A stretch of 64,000 nucleotides of DNA, from NCBI GenBank assembly GCA_965248155.1, contig CBDFIO010000001.1, positions 1,550,001 through 1,614,000 of the forward strand, written 5' to 3'. The stretch comes from RFSX01 sp965248155 (lineage in GTDB: Bacteria > Bacteroidota > Bacteroidia > Chitinophagales > Saprospiraceae). This document shows positions 1 through 8,829 of this stretch, in pieces (position 1 is the first letter of the stretch; the number at the start of each line of letters is the position of its first letter). The position numbers were made by a program, and so were the translations under genes. The notes under the pieces are model-generated. The model did not search any database. It saw nothing but the letters and a program-made list of their open reading frames with translations, and was not told the origin of the DNA.

Positions 1-222
1 AAAACTGGTATAGCCACCGGTCCTCATGTTTGTTTTAGGTTTTGGAAGCACGGAAAGCAAGTTAACCACCTGAGACTTAACTTTCCTCCTCAGGATCCTC
101 TTCCTGCAGATCAACTCCCTGATTTTAATAAAAAGAAAGATGTACTCCTCAATATTTTGAATCAGGTAGCCTACCCCTCTCAAATTTCAACCGATCAACT
201 GTTAGCATTTAATAAGACTTAG
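1..222 (+). CDS. M23-family peptidase, C-terminal fragment (LytM domain)
   Basis: This is the last 73 codons of a gene that starts before the window, open from base 1 to TAG at 220-222. The fragment contains TGIATGPHVCFRFWKHGKQV, which matches the final strand region of LytM/M23 zinc metallopeptidases (normally TGxxTGPHLHfEi). The usual HxH zinc pair reads HVC here, so the second zinc-binding histidine is replaced and the domain may be catalytically dead, like the EnvC/NlpD-type activators. This is inferred from the fragment only. Its stop codon abuts the stop codon of the convergent histidine kinase with no spacer. Confidence 0.7.
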   Translation, partial: KTGIATGPHVCFRFWKHGKQVNHLRLNFPPQDPLPADQLPDFNKKKDVLLNILNQVAYPSQISTDQLLAFNKT

Positions 223-1287
223 TTATATTTTTTGAAGTGTTACACCAAATGTAGATCCTTCACCTAATGTACTCCGAAGGGTAACTTTTTGCATGTGCGC
301 TTCAATGATATGTTTAACTATGGACAATCCAAGACCAGATCCAGCTTCCTTTCGAGATCTACTTTTATCAGAACGATAAAATCTATCAAATACATGTTTC
401 AGATCCTCTTCTTTAATTCCTATCCCATCATCTGATACCTCAACCAAAATTCGTTCATCCATATCGTAAAACGAGACTTTAGTAAACCCGTCTGTATTTC
501 CGTACTTAATCGAATTTTTGATGATATTAATAAAGACCTGTTCAATTTTATCTTTATCTGCTAATACATTAAATGCAGCGTCGGCTCCAGGTTTAAAAAA
601 GAGTGCAATTCCTTTCTTCTTGGCTTGAATCTCAAGGTCATTGATTATATTCTGGATCAATTCCTTAATATCAAATTGGGTAAATTCTAACACTCCATCC
701 TCAGTTTCCAGTTTGCTGATCAAGTCTAAATCCTCAACAATAGTCTGGAGTCTGGAGAGATTACTTACCGCTCTTTCCAAATACTTAATATTAACATTCT
801 CATCATATATCCCTCCCTCCAAAAGTGTATGCAAATATCCCTGTATACTAAATATAGGTGTCCTTAGCTCATGAGAAATGTCACCAACATATTTTTTACG
901 ATATTCTTCTAATGACTTTAAGGAACTAATCTCCTTTTCTGTCTTTTCAGCCCAGGCTACCACTTTATTGTTTACATCATCAAGAGTGGTTTCCAAAGAT
1001 CCAAAGTCACTTACATCCTTCAGAGAGACTTTTGAATCACTTATGACCTTATAGATCAGTTTTATTTTTCTAAATACAAAGGTTTCAAAAAGCCATTTTA
1101 ATAAAATATATCCAAGAAAAAATGAAACGATAACATATACTATGAAGTACTTAAAAGGATTCTCCCCGCTTCCAAACAGCTTAAATGTCATGAGCACCAA
1201 GAGAACATGAACAGCCCAAATGACAAGGGATGTTAATACAGAAATCTGTCTTATGGAAAGATTTTTAAACACAATATTAAAAGTCAA
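223..1287 (-). CDS. PhoR-like sensor histidine kinase
   Basis: A membrane histidine kinase of 354 residues. Two hydrophobic segments (about 17-37 and 46-66) are separated by only about 10 residues, so there is no large periplasmic sensor domain. A linker follows, then the HisKA dimerisation helix with the phospho-acceptor His139 in DISHELRTP. The HATPase domain carries the N-box (IIKNSIKYG), G1 box (DDGIGI) and G2 box (GSGLGLSIVKH). It overlaps the upstream response-regulator gene by 11 bases, so the two are co-transcribed and should form a two-component pair. The architecture is that of PhoR-type kinases, but no phosphate genes are visible nearby, so the signal is unknown. Confidence 0.9.
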   Translation of the reverse strand: MTFNIVFKNLSIRQISVLTSLVIWAVHVLLVLMTFKLFGSGENPFKYFIVYVIVSFFLGYILLKWLFETFVFRKIKLIYKVISDSKVSLKDVSDFGSLETTLDDVNNKVVAWAEKTEKEISSLKSLEEYRKKYVGDISHELRTPIFSIQGYLHTLLEGGIYDENVNIKYLERAVSNLSRLQTIVEDLDLISKLETEDGVLEFTQFDIKELIQNIINDLEIQAKKKGIALFFKPGADAAFNVLADKDKIEQVFINIIKNSIKYGNTDGFTKVSFYDMDERILVEVSDDGIGIKEEDLKHVFDRFYRSDKSRSRKEAGSGLGLSIVKHIIEAHMQKVTLRSTLGEGSTFGVTLQKI

Positions 1288-1963
1288 ATTTATATCCTAC
1301 ACCTTTCATAGTCTTAATATAATGGCTTCCTAACTTCTCCCTTAGTTTTCTGATGTGTACATCAATAGTTCTTTCACCAACAATTATGTTATTACCCCAA
1401 ACTTTATTCATAATTTCTTCTCGTTTAAATACTTTTCCCGGACGTGAAACCAAAAGTTCAAGTAGTTCAAATTCTTTTTTCGCCAATATTATCTTCTCAT
1501 CTCCTTTTGAAACATCATAAGCACTAAGATCAATTTTCAGTTCATCAAATTCTAAAATGGCTGTAGATTCTAATTTATTCAATTCAATATGTCTTCGCAA
1601 TAATGCTCGAATCCTACTCTTTAAAACATTTGGCTTAATGGGTTTTGAAATAAAATCATCTCCCCCGGAATCCAGAGCTGAAATATGCGTAAACGATTCA
1701 GATCTTGCCGTAAGAAAGGCAATTATTGTATTCTTAAACTCAGGTAGCAATCTCAATTTTTGACAGAGCTCGATACCATCCATTTTAGGCATCATAATAT
1801 CCATCAGAATCAGATGTGGCCTGAATTCAATTGCTTTTTCATATCCTTCCTCTCCATCGTAGGCTTTTTCAATTGAAAATCCTTCTTTATCAAGATTATA
1901 TTCTAAGAACTCAACAATATCGAATTCATCTTCAACTATTAATATTTTTTCTTTAATACACAT
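1277..1963 (-). CDS. OmpR/PhoB-family response regulator
   Basis: A 228-residue receiver plus winged-helix regulator. The start is taken at the Met beginning MCIKEKILIVEDEF, because this places the receiver domain at the N-terminus as in the family; an upstream in-frame Met at 1993 would add ten unrelated residues. The receiver has the acidic pair (VEDE), the phospho-acceptor Asp55 in LILMDIMMPK and a conserved late Lys (ISKPIKP). The C-terminal half is a PhoB-type DNA-binding domain ending in VDVHIRKLREKLG and the family-typical GVGYKF tail. It is the partner of the adjacent kinase and probably the first gene of the pair. Confidence 0.92.
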   Translation of the reverse strand: MCIKEKILIVEDEFDIVEFLEYNLDKEGFSIEKAYDGEEGYEKAIEFRPHLILMDIMMPKMDGIELCQKLRLLPEFKNTIIAFLTARSESFTHISALDSGGDDFISKPIKPNVLKSRIRALLRRHIELNKLESTAILEFDELKIDLSAYDVSKGDEKIILAKKEFELLELLVSRPGKVFKREEIMNKVWGNNIIVGERTIDVHIRKLREKLGSHYIKTMKGVGYKFDF

Positions 1964-2071
1964 TTCTATTCTGCGAATCACAAATAAAAACAAAGCCCTA
2001 CTTTTCTTTTAATTTTTTAGATTAAGAAATTGTTAATTCAGAAGACACAACAAATCCTGATTTCTGTTTTA

Positions 2072-2422
2072 CTATTTTGAATATTTATGTGTTTTTTCTA
2101 ACACTATTATTGAGTCTCTGACTTGTTTATGTAGGTCCTCATAAAGTTTTGGATTCAATTGAAGTTTGGCCAGATGCAGTTCTATCAATCTCATTTCTAC
2201 CTGATGTATATTTCCAATCTGGTCGGTATAAACTGATCTAAGACTGTCTTTTAATTCAATTCGAGCATCTTCAATTATCTGAGCTGCTATATATAGATCA
2301 ATAAGTACAGCAATTATTTTCTCTTCATCATATGTCAGCTCAACTTCACGCTCTTTCTGTTGACAAGAAATAGCCACAAATAACAAAGGCAATATTAGAT
2401 ATTTTATCATTTTATACATCAA
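2072..2422 (-). CDS. DUF4296 family lipoprotein
   Basis: A small predicted lipoprotein of 116 residues or slightly less; Met5 (MIKYLILP) is also a plausible start. A hydrophobic signal ends in a lipobox (LLFVAISC), placing the lipidated Cys at about residue 20. The rest is a charged, helical domain with the pattern of DUF4296 (EKIIAVLIDLYIAAQIIED), a family I know only from Bacteroidota and of unknown function. Its start overlaps the end of the SixA-like gene by 11 bases, suggesting translational coupling. The DUF assignment comes from recalled pattern, not a search. Confidence 0.7.
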   Translation of the reverse strand: MMYKMIKYLILPLLFVAISCQQKEREVELTYDEEKIIAVLIDLYIAAQIIEDARIELKDSLRSVYTDQIGNIHQVEMRLIELHLAKLQLNPKLYEDLHKQVRDSIIVLEKTHKYSK

Positions 2423-2909
2423 TCAACTTGGGGAAATATGTAGCGATCACTTTTGTATTATGAAAACTCAGATCTTTCCAATAATCTGCTTCAGATTTTA
2501 AATGAATAACTCCGCAGGTAGGAACATTTTCAATATAATTTTCAGTGAATTGATTAGAAAAGTAAGTTATCGTCGGATTGTGACTAAAAAATACTGGAAA
2601 AGAATATTTTTCATCTGTGTTTTGAATAAGAAATAACCAATCATTTTCAGATCCGAAATACAGATCTTGATATTTTTCAAAATCTTTAAGTTCACTTTCA
2701 AATTCTTCAGAAAAATACTCTGCAGTACTATATGCCCGATTTGCAGGACTGGATTTCAGTATATCAGGAATGATATTTTTTGATCTTAAAAACGATGCCA
2801 TTATAGGAGCATCTCTATTACCGCGTTTATTCAATGGTCTGTCTCTATCAGCTAAACCGGGGTTTGACCATGAAGATTTTGCATGCCTGACTAGTATAAG
2901 TTCTTTCAT
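2412..2909 (-). CDS. SixA-like phosphohistidine phosphatase
   Basis: Histidine phosphatase superfamily protein of 165 residues. The start is placed at MKELILVRHAKSSW because the family signature begins there; an in-frame Met at 2939 would add ten residues. The catalytic RHA motif (VRHAKSSW) is near the N-terminus, followed by DRDRPLNKRG, the SSPANRAYSTAE segment with its second Arg, and a late FFSHNPT His. That set is typical of SixA, which removes phosphate from phosphohistidine proteins. A role in histidine signalling next to the two-component pair is possible but not shown. Confidence 0.85.
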   Translation of the reverse strand: MKELILVRHAKSSWSNPGLADRDRPLNKRGNRDAPIMASFLRSKNIIPDILKSSPANRAYSTAEYFSEEFESELKDFEKYQDLYFGSENDWLFLIQNTDEKYSFPVFFSHNPTITYFSNQFTENYIENVPTCGVIHLKSEADYWKDLSFHNTKVIATYFPKLIDV

Positions 2910-3049
2910 ATCCTTTGAATCCGGGGAGTAATATAACAAGTTAAGCTTTTAGACTAATAAATAAATTGTAATTAACTTTAGAGGTTTTACTTGATGAAAA
3001 TACTGATTTACAATTTATTTGATTTTTATTCTTTGATTTTCCAGCAAAA

Positions 3050-4378
3050 ATGGATGACTCTAAAAAACTAAGCAAAATAAGAATTAAAGATCTTCTTAAA
3101 GATCTTAATGAAACAGATCTTAAAGCTTTTATTTTGGGTTATTCTCAACACGACAAATTATTCGAATGGACTCTGAAATCTCATTTCATTTCAAAAATCC
3201 ATATTGGAGAAGAAGGTGAAAAATATAAGAGAATCTTAGACGAACTTATCAAACCTAAAACCCTTAAAAACCTAAAAATCGGCTTAAGTTTGGCGAAAAC
3301 AATCTCCATAATTCTTAAAGATTTTGCGAATCAGATGGATGATTGTTTAAGTACCGAAAACTATATAGAAGCGTTTTTTCTGGGATTTCATTCGCTGTCA
3401 AAGATTTCTTATTTACAAAATACTTATCATTTAAAAAATAAATCTATTGAACTGACTAGAGTGAAATTCCTCAATGGCCTAAACTCAATTTTATCTCAAG
3501 ATCTTGCTCCAAGTTTCAGATCCAGAATGGAATCTAATCTGAAAAGCATGGTCCTGACTTCTTATTATCTACCTAAGCAATATAATCTAATTGACCTATT
3601 AGACCGGAATCATGTTCTGACAGAATCAGATAAAATTGAAATTATTAATTCGCTGGAAAACAAACTTGAAAATTCATTGGATTGGAAGCTAAAGCTAAAA
3701 ACAATACTACAATTGGCCTATCCTCTCCCTGATACAATAAATGAAGTTTTAAAAAAATATGAACATTTCAAGGTCTTCGAGTGTCTGAAATTACTTGTTA
3801 GTGAAAACGATACGGATTTGGTGAAATTCTATCTCGAAAATTCAAAAATCAACTACTCTTTAAATAAAGATATTCTATTGGCTTACATTGCTATTGAAAA
3901 AGAAGATTTCCATGCTATTAGCACAGCTTTAGTTGATATTGACCCTATCTCCAGTTCGATCATGGAAGTAAGACTTTTGTCTGAACAGCTATCAGTTATT
4001 TATTTAAACAGAGAATTTCAAAATATTAAATCTTGGATAAATAAGCAGCAATTTGGCATTAAGTCGTCCTTGTATTGTAAAGCTTCCTTTTTTGAAGATT
4101 TGGTAAGATTGCTTCATGAAGAAAATGACATTGAGTGGCTGGTAGTTTATGATGAAAAATTGATTTCTCAAGGATTTCAAAAGGAAGTATCCGATCTGTA
4201 TTTTCAGATAAGCTCATCATATCTGGAAAATCATATAGGAATAGAGTCAAAAAACTTTATTGAAAAAATGAATCATAGCCTGATTCAACTCTCCCAGATG
4301 AAAATGTTGAATAAGATCCACCAACAATTGAGAGCAAAATTTATTCACAGAAAATCACTAAAATCTTTGATACAATAA
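3050..4378 (+). CDS. Uncharacterised helical-repeat protein
   Basis: 442 residues with no signal peptide and no clear membrane segment, rich in Leu, Lys, Glu and Ser and predicted to be almost wholly alpha-helical. I do not recognise the family. The C-terminal part (a region on YLENHIG followed by a Leu-rich helix and a final AKFIHRKSLKSLI) resembles the helical solenoid found at the end of SWIM-zinc-finger proteins, but no zinc-binding Cys/His set is present. Its TAA overlaps the ATG of the following phosphoglucomutase by one base, so it probably shares the mRNA with the maltose genes. A scaffold or regulatory role is only a guess. Confidence 0.6.
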   Translation: MDDSKKLSKIRIKDLLKDLNETDLKAFILGYSQHDKLFEWTLKSHFISKIHIGEEGEKYKRILDELIKPKTLKNLKIGLSLAKTISIILKDFANQMDDCLSTENYIEAFFLGFHSLSKISYLQNTYHLKNKSIELTRVKFLNGLNSILSQDLAPSFRSRMESNLKSMVLTSYYLPKQYNLIDLLDRNHVLTESDKIEIINSLENKLENSLDWKLKLKTILQLAYPLPDTINEVLKKYEHFKVFECLKLLVSENDTDLVKFYLENSKINYSLNKDILLAYIAIEKEDFHAISTALVDIDPISSSIMEVRLLSEQLSVIYLNREFQNIKSWINKQQFGIKSSLYCKASFFEDLVRLLHEENDIEWLVVYDEKLISQGFQKEVSDLYFQISSSYLENHIGIESKNFIEKMNHSLIQLSQMKMLNKIHQQLRAKFIHRKSLKSLIQ

Positions 4379-5046
4379 TGGTAAAGGCCTGCATTTTTGA
4401 TCTTGATGGTGTGCTCGTTGATACAGCTAAATATCATTTCCTTTCCTGGAAAAAGATTGCTAAATATCTTGGTTTCAGTATAAAGGATAACCTTGAAGAA
4501 AAACTTAAAGGGGTTAGCAGGATTGATTCATTAGAAATAGTTCTTGAAGCTGGTGGATACATATGCCCAGATGATGAAAAAAAGAAGCTCGCCAGATTAA
4601 AAAATGAATGGTATCTGGAGAATATAAAAGATATGGGTGAATCTGAATTACTCCCTGGTGTTGTAGATTTCCTTCATCAATTAAAGAATGCGAATATCAA
4701 AATGGCTGTGGGTTCTGCAAGTAAAAACGCCTGGACAATTATCGATAAAGTAGGTATTAAACCATTTTTTGAAATTATCGTAGATGGCAATATGGTTGAA
4801 AAGACTAAACCTGATCCTGAAGTTTTCCTGAAAGCCGCACAAGGAATTAATTCTGACCCTCAATTCAGTATTGTATTTGAAGATAGTTATAAAGGAATTG
4901 AAGCCGCCAATACAGGTGGATTTATAAGTGTTGGAGTAGGGATTCCTGAAAATTTACCACATGCAAATTTAAATATCACAGGATTTGAAAAATTACAATT
5001 CAACAATCTAAAGCTTCAACTAGAGCAGATTACTACAAATACTTGA
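4378..5046 (+). CDS. pgmB: Beta-phosphoglucomutase (HAD family)
   Basis: 222-residue HAD phosphatase/mutase that converts beta-glucose-1-phosphate to glucose-6-phosphate through beta-glucose-1,6-bisphosphate. The N-terminus CIFDLDGVLVDT holds the nucleophile Asp8 and the general acid/base Asp10. The cap domain has the beta-PGM-like KLKGVSRIDSLEIVL, motif II is GSASKNAW, the lysine motif KTKPDPEVFL, and motif III FEDSYKGIEAA. It lies 12 bases upstream of the GH65 phosphorylase, whose product is beta-glucose-1-phosphate. That context supports the specific call over a generic HAD phosphatase. Confidence 0.92.
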   Translation: MVKACIFDLDGVLVDTAKYHFLSWKKIAKYLGFSIKDNLEEKLKGVSRIDSLEIVLEAGGYICPDDEKKKLARLKNEWYLENIKDMGESELLPGVVDFLHQLKNANIKMAVGSASKNAWTIIDKVGIKPFFEIIVDGNMVEKTKPDPEVFLKAAQGINSDPQFSIVFEDSYKGIEAANTGGFISVGVGIPENLPHANLNITGFEKLQFNNLKLQLEQITTNT

Positions 5047-5058
5047 TGACTAGAGCCC

Positions 5059-7335
5059 ATGAAAAATTATATAAAACTAGATGGCTGGAAAGTAATTGAA
5101 GATAATTTCAATCCAGACTTCAATGAAGTATCAGAATCGATCTTCTCATTGGGGAATGGAAAAACTGGATTAAGAGGAAATTTCGAAGAACAATACTCTG
5201 GAAAATCACTTCAAGGAAGCTATAATGCGGGGATTTATTATCCTGACAAAACACGGGTAGGATGGTGGAAAAATGGTTATCCGGAATATTTTGCAAAGGT
5301 TTTAAATTCATGCAATTGGATAGGTCTCAATATTCGGATTGATGATTTTAATCTTGATATTTCAAATCTTAAGTTGTCGAACTTTAACAGAACTCTCGAT
5401 ATGCAAAAAGGTGTATTATCCAGAAGTTTTGAAGGAATTAATAATTCAGGTGTGAAGATTAATGTGTCTACTACTCGATTTACAAGTATGATGGATGATG
5501 AAATCGCTTGTCTTGAATATACGCTTAAGGTAGATGGAAAATTCAGTCAAGTTAAGGTCGAATCATTTCTTGATTTTGATATTCTAAATAAAGATTCCAA
5601 CTATGATGAAAAATTTTGGATAGGAAAAAAACATCTTTCAAATAATGAATTTTGCTTTGTACAAGCTGAAACGCTTAAGACAGCATTTAACCTTGGCTTA
5701 GCTTCTTTCACGCAAATCGAAATTAATGGAATCAAGCAAATCCTAAATTCCAATTATTCTAAAGATAAATTTGCATCTCATACTTTTGATCTTGCAGTCA
5801 ATACGGGTGATGAGATAAAAATCACAAAGTATGTGGGTTTTGCTTCTTCTCTGTATTACGACATTGAGAATATTGAAAATCAAAGTGTTTCAAAATGCAG
5901 GGAAGCTTCAGACATTGCCTATCAGCAACTTCTTGATGGACATATTAATCAATGGAAAGAAATATGGAAAAACAGCGATATAACCATTGAAGGAGATACT
6001 TCAGCTCAGCAAGGGATCCGCTTCAATATATTTCATCTTAAACAAACTTATTCCGGAAAAGACTCAAGGCTTAATATTGGGCCTAAAGGGTTTACAGGTG
6101 AAAAATATGGTGGAAGCACCTATTGGGATACAGAAGCATATTGTCTGCCATTCTACCAATCTACATCTGATAAGGAAGTTGCTCTTCAGCTTTTGAAATA
6201 CCGACACAATCATCTTCAAAAAGCTATAGAAAATGCACAAAAATTAGGTTTCAAAGATGGTGCTGCCTTATATCCTATGGTTACAATGAATGGTGAGGAG
6301 TGTCATAATGAATGGGAAATTACCTTTGAAGAAATTCACAGAAACGGAGCAATCGCCTATGCTATTTATGATTTTATCAAATATACCGGAGATGATGATT
6401 ACTTAAGGAATGGTGGACTTGAAGTCCTTATTGGTATAAGTAGATTTTGGTCTCAACGTGTCAATTTTTCCGAAGAAAAAAATCAATTTGTCATCCTGGG
6501 AGTTACCGGTCCCAACGAGTATGAAAACAATGTAAACAATAACTGGTATACCAATTATATAGCCAAATGGTGTTTAAGCTATACTTTGAAATGTCTTGAA
6601 AACCACAAAGAAAATCATAGCTCCTACTACAAAGAGATTTATGTAGATCTAAACCTCAAAGATCATGAGTTACAATTGTGGGAAGATATTTGCAAAAACA
6701 TGTATTTCCCATACAATACTCAACACAAAATATTTCTGCAGCAAGATGGTTTTTTAGATAAAGTACTATCTGTTGTTAATGAACTGCCTGAGGATGAAAA
6801 ACCAATTCATCAAAATTGGTCCTGGGACAGGATATTAAGATCCGTCTACATTAAACAAGCAGATGTCCTGCAGGGTCTCTATTTTTTCGAAGATGATTTT
6901 TCTATAGAAGTGATAAGATCAAATTTCGATTTTTATGAACCAAGTACTGTTCATGAATCTTCCCTGTCACCTTGTGTTCATTGTATTTTAGCTTGCATGT
7001 TGAAAATGGATTCCAAGGCATATGAAATGTATTTAAGAACTTCACGTCTCGACTTAGATGATTATAATAATGATACTGAAGACGGTCTTCATATCACTTC
7101 TATGGCAGGTACATGGATGTCAATAGTTAAAGGCTTTGGTGGAATGCGTATTAAAAATAATCAACTCCATTTTAAACCATATCTTCCTAAACAATGGAAA
7201 GCATGTAGTTTTAAGATTGTATTTAGAGGAAGCCTGATTCAGGTCCATCTTGATCATAATGAGAACAGAATAACAAAAGAGACTGGAGAATTGAGCTCAG
7301 TTTTTGTAGATGGTGAAGAAATATTACTTCATTGA
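5059..7335 (+). CDS. GH65 glycoside phosphorylase, probably maltose phosphorylase
   Basis: 758 residues, the usual size of GH65 maltose phosphorylases, which split maltose with phosphate into glucose and beta-glucose-1-phosphate in the cytoplasm. There is no signal peptide. An N-terminal beta-sandwich (SLGNGKTGLRGNFEE) leads into the (alpha/alpha)6 barrel. Family motifs include HNEWEITFEEIHRNG, GPNEYENNVNNN with Glu487 (the position of the general acid in the characterised Lactobacillus enzyme), KQADVLQ and the phosphate-pocket HESSLSPCVH. The flanking beta-phosphoglucomutase, amylase and sugar transporter fit maltose as substrate. Kojibiose or trehalose specificity cannot be excluded from sequence alone. 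Confidence 0.88.
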   Translation: MKNYIKLDGWKVIEDNFNPDFNEVSESIFSLGNGKTGLRGNFEEQYSGKSLQGSYNAGIYYPDKTRVGWWKNGYPEYFAKVLNSCNWIGLNIRIDDFNLDISNLKLSNFNRTLDMQKGVLSRSFEGINNSGVKINVSTTRFTSMMDDEIACLEYTLKVDGKFSQVKVESFLDFDILNKDSNYDEKFWIGKKHLSNNEFCFVQAETLKTAFNLGLASFTQIEINGIKQILNSNYSKDKFASHTFDLAVNTGDEIKITKYVGFASSLYYDIENIENQSVSKCREASDIAYQQLLDGHINQWKEIWKNSDITIEGDTSAQQGIRFNIFHLKQTYSGKDSRLNIGPKGFTGEKYGGSTYWDTEAYCLPFYQSTSDKEVALQLLKYRHNHLQKAIENAQKLGFKDGAALYPMVTMNGEECHNEWEITFEEIHRNGAIAYAIYDFIKYTGDDDYLRNGGLEVLIGISRFWSQRVNFSEEKNQFVILGVTGPNEYENNVNNNWYTNYIAKWCLSYTLKCLENHKENHSSYYKEIYVDLNLKDHELQLWEDICKNMYFPYNTQHKIFLQQDGFLDKVLSVVNELPEDEKPIHQNWSWDRILRSVYIKQADVLQGLYFFEDDFSIEVIRSNFDFYEPSTVHESSLSPCVHCILACMLKMDSKAYEMYLRTSRLDLDDYNNDTEDGLHITSMAGTWMSIVKGFGGMRIKNNQLHFKPYLPKQWKACSFKIVFRGSLIQVHLDHNENRITKETGELSSVFVDGEEILLH

Positions 7336-7387
7336 TTCAAGAGTAACTGGATAATTTTAATAATTTAAACTTCGAATACCATTGATC

Positions 7388-8823
7388 ATGATTAATAGAG
7401 GCATTTTACTTTTCCTTTTTTATGCATTTCTTTTTCTTGCAAGCAAGATCCCGCAAACCAAAGTTCTTCAAAGAATGAATCCTTTTCAGAACTTAATCTT
7501 GAACTACCTGATTGGGCTAAAAACGCGAATCTATACGAATTAAATGTTCGGCAATTTAGTGCAGAAGGAAATTTTTCAGGCGTCAGTAAACAGATCGATA
7601 GACTTAAAAATATGGGTGTGGACATTATATGGTTTATGCCTATTAACCCAGTTAGTATAAAAAACCGTAAGGCTACAAATGGCTTATGGGTAAGTGATAT
7701 CAAAGATGAAGAAGAAAAGAAAAAGTACTTGGGCAGCCCTTATTCTGTTGCTGATTATAAAACTGTAAATCCAGACTATGGCACTCCTCAAGATTTTAAA
7801 GACCTGATTAATCAAATTCATGAAAGCGACATGAAAGTGATCATTGACTGGGTTCCTAATCATACAGGTTGGGATAATCAATGGATATTTGATCACCCAG
7901 AATGGTACACCCAGGATTCTCTAGGAAATATTATTGATCCTATCGATTACAATACTGGAAAATCGTGGGGCTGGACTGATGTAGCAGATCTTAATTATGA
8001 CAATGAAGAAATGAGAGAAGCCATGATTGAATCGATGCAATTCTGGTTAAGTGATTTTGATATTGATGGATTTCGAGTCGATGTTGCTCATGGGATTCCA
8101 CAAGATTTTTGGGATCAAGTCACGCCTGCCTTGTTGAGTACGAAAAAAGACATATTCATGTTTGCTGCATCAGAGGTAATATCACATAGAAATAATAACA
8201 CTTACAATGCAACCTATGGTTGGTCTTTTCATCATCTGATGAATCATATTGCAAAAGGTGAAATTGGTGCTGATAGTATTATCGGTTGGTACAAACAAGA
8301 CAAGCAAAAATTTAATAAAGGGTTTCATGTACACTTCACTTCCAACCATGATGAAAACACATGGGCAGGTACTGTATTTGATCGTATGGGGGATGCTCAC
8401 AAAGCTCTTTCTGTTCTAGCGGCAACTTTAGAAGGTATGTTTTTGATCTATAATGGTCAGGAAGAGCCCTTAAGAAAAAGGCTTCCATTTTTCATCAAAG
8501 AAGAGATTGGATTTTCTGATTATGCCTATGAAGATTTTTATAAAGCACTCTTTAATTTAAAACACCAAAATCAAGCATTATGGGTTGGAGAAAATAGTGC
8601 AAAGCCTGAGTTTATCCATGCTGATGAAAATACGATTGTTTATTCAAGGACTTCCGGAGACAATGAAGTAGTGATCATTTTGAATCTATCAGATAGGAAT
8701 AACGATGTAAGTTTAGATTGGGATGAATCCAGTTATACAGAATTATTTGAGGCACAACTGAATAGAAACGAAGATCAATCCATTATGCTCAATCCCTGGG
8801 ACTATTATGTCTTTTCAAAATAA
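7388..8823 (+). CDS. GH13 alpha-amylase-family lipoprotein with apparent frameshift in the signal peptide
   Basis: The catalytic GH13 frame is open from 7399 to 8823 and shows all four family motifs: VIIDWVPNHTG, DGFRVDVAH with the nucleophile Asp, FAASEVISH with the acid Glu, and FTSNHDEN. Homology begins well before the first in-frame ATG at 7612 (LYELNVRQFSAEGNF is the usual first barrel strand). Upstream the frame encodes a lipobox (FLCISFSC, Cys about 7438-7440) but has no ATG, GTG or TTG. An ATG at 7388 in the neighbouring frame encodes MINRGILLFLF, a perfect signal-peptide start, and the two join by a -1 shift at the T6 run 7415-7420. It is either a genuine frameshift or one T missing from the run. 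The product would be an exported amylase/neopullulanase. Confidence 0.8.
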
Positions 8824-8829
8824 TGTAAT

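Noticed and set aside
7612..8823. A 403-residue cytoplasmic alpha-amylase starting at the ATG 7612
   Set aside because: GH13 homology and a lipobox lie upstream in the same frame, so this start would delete the first barrel strand.
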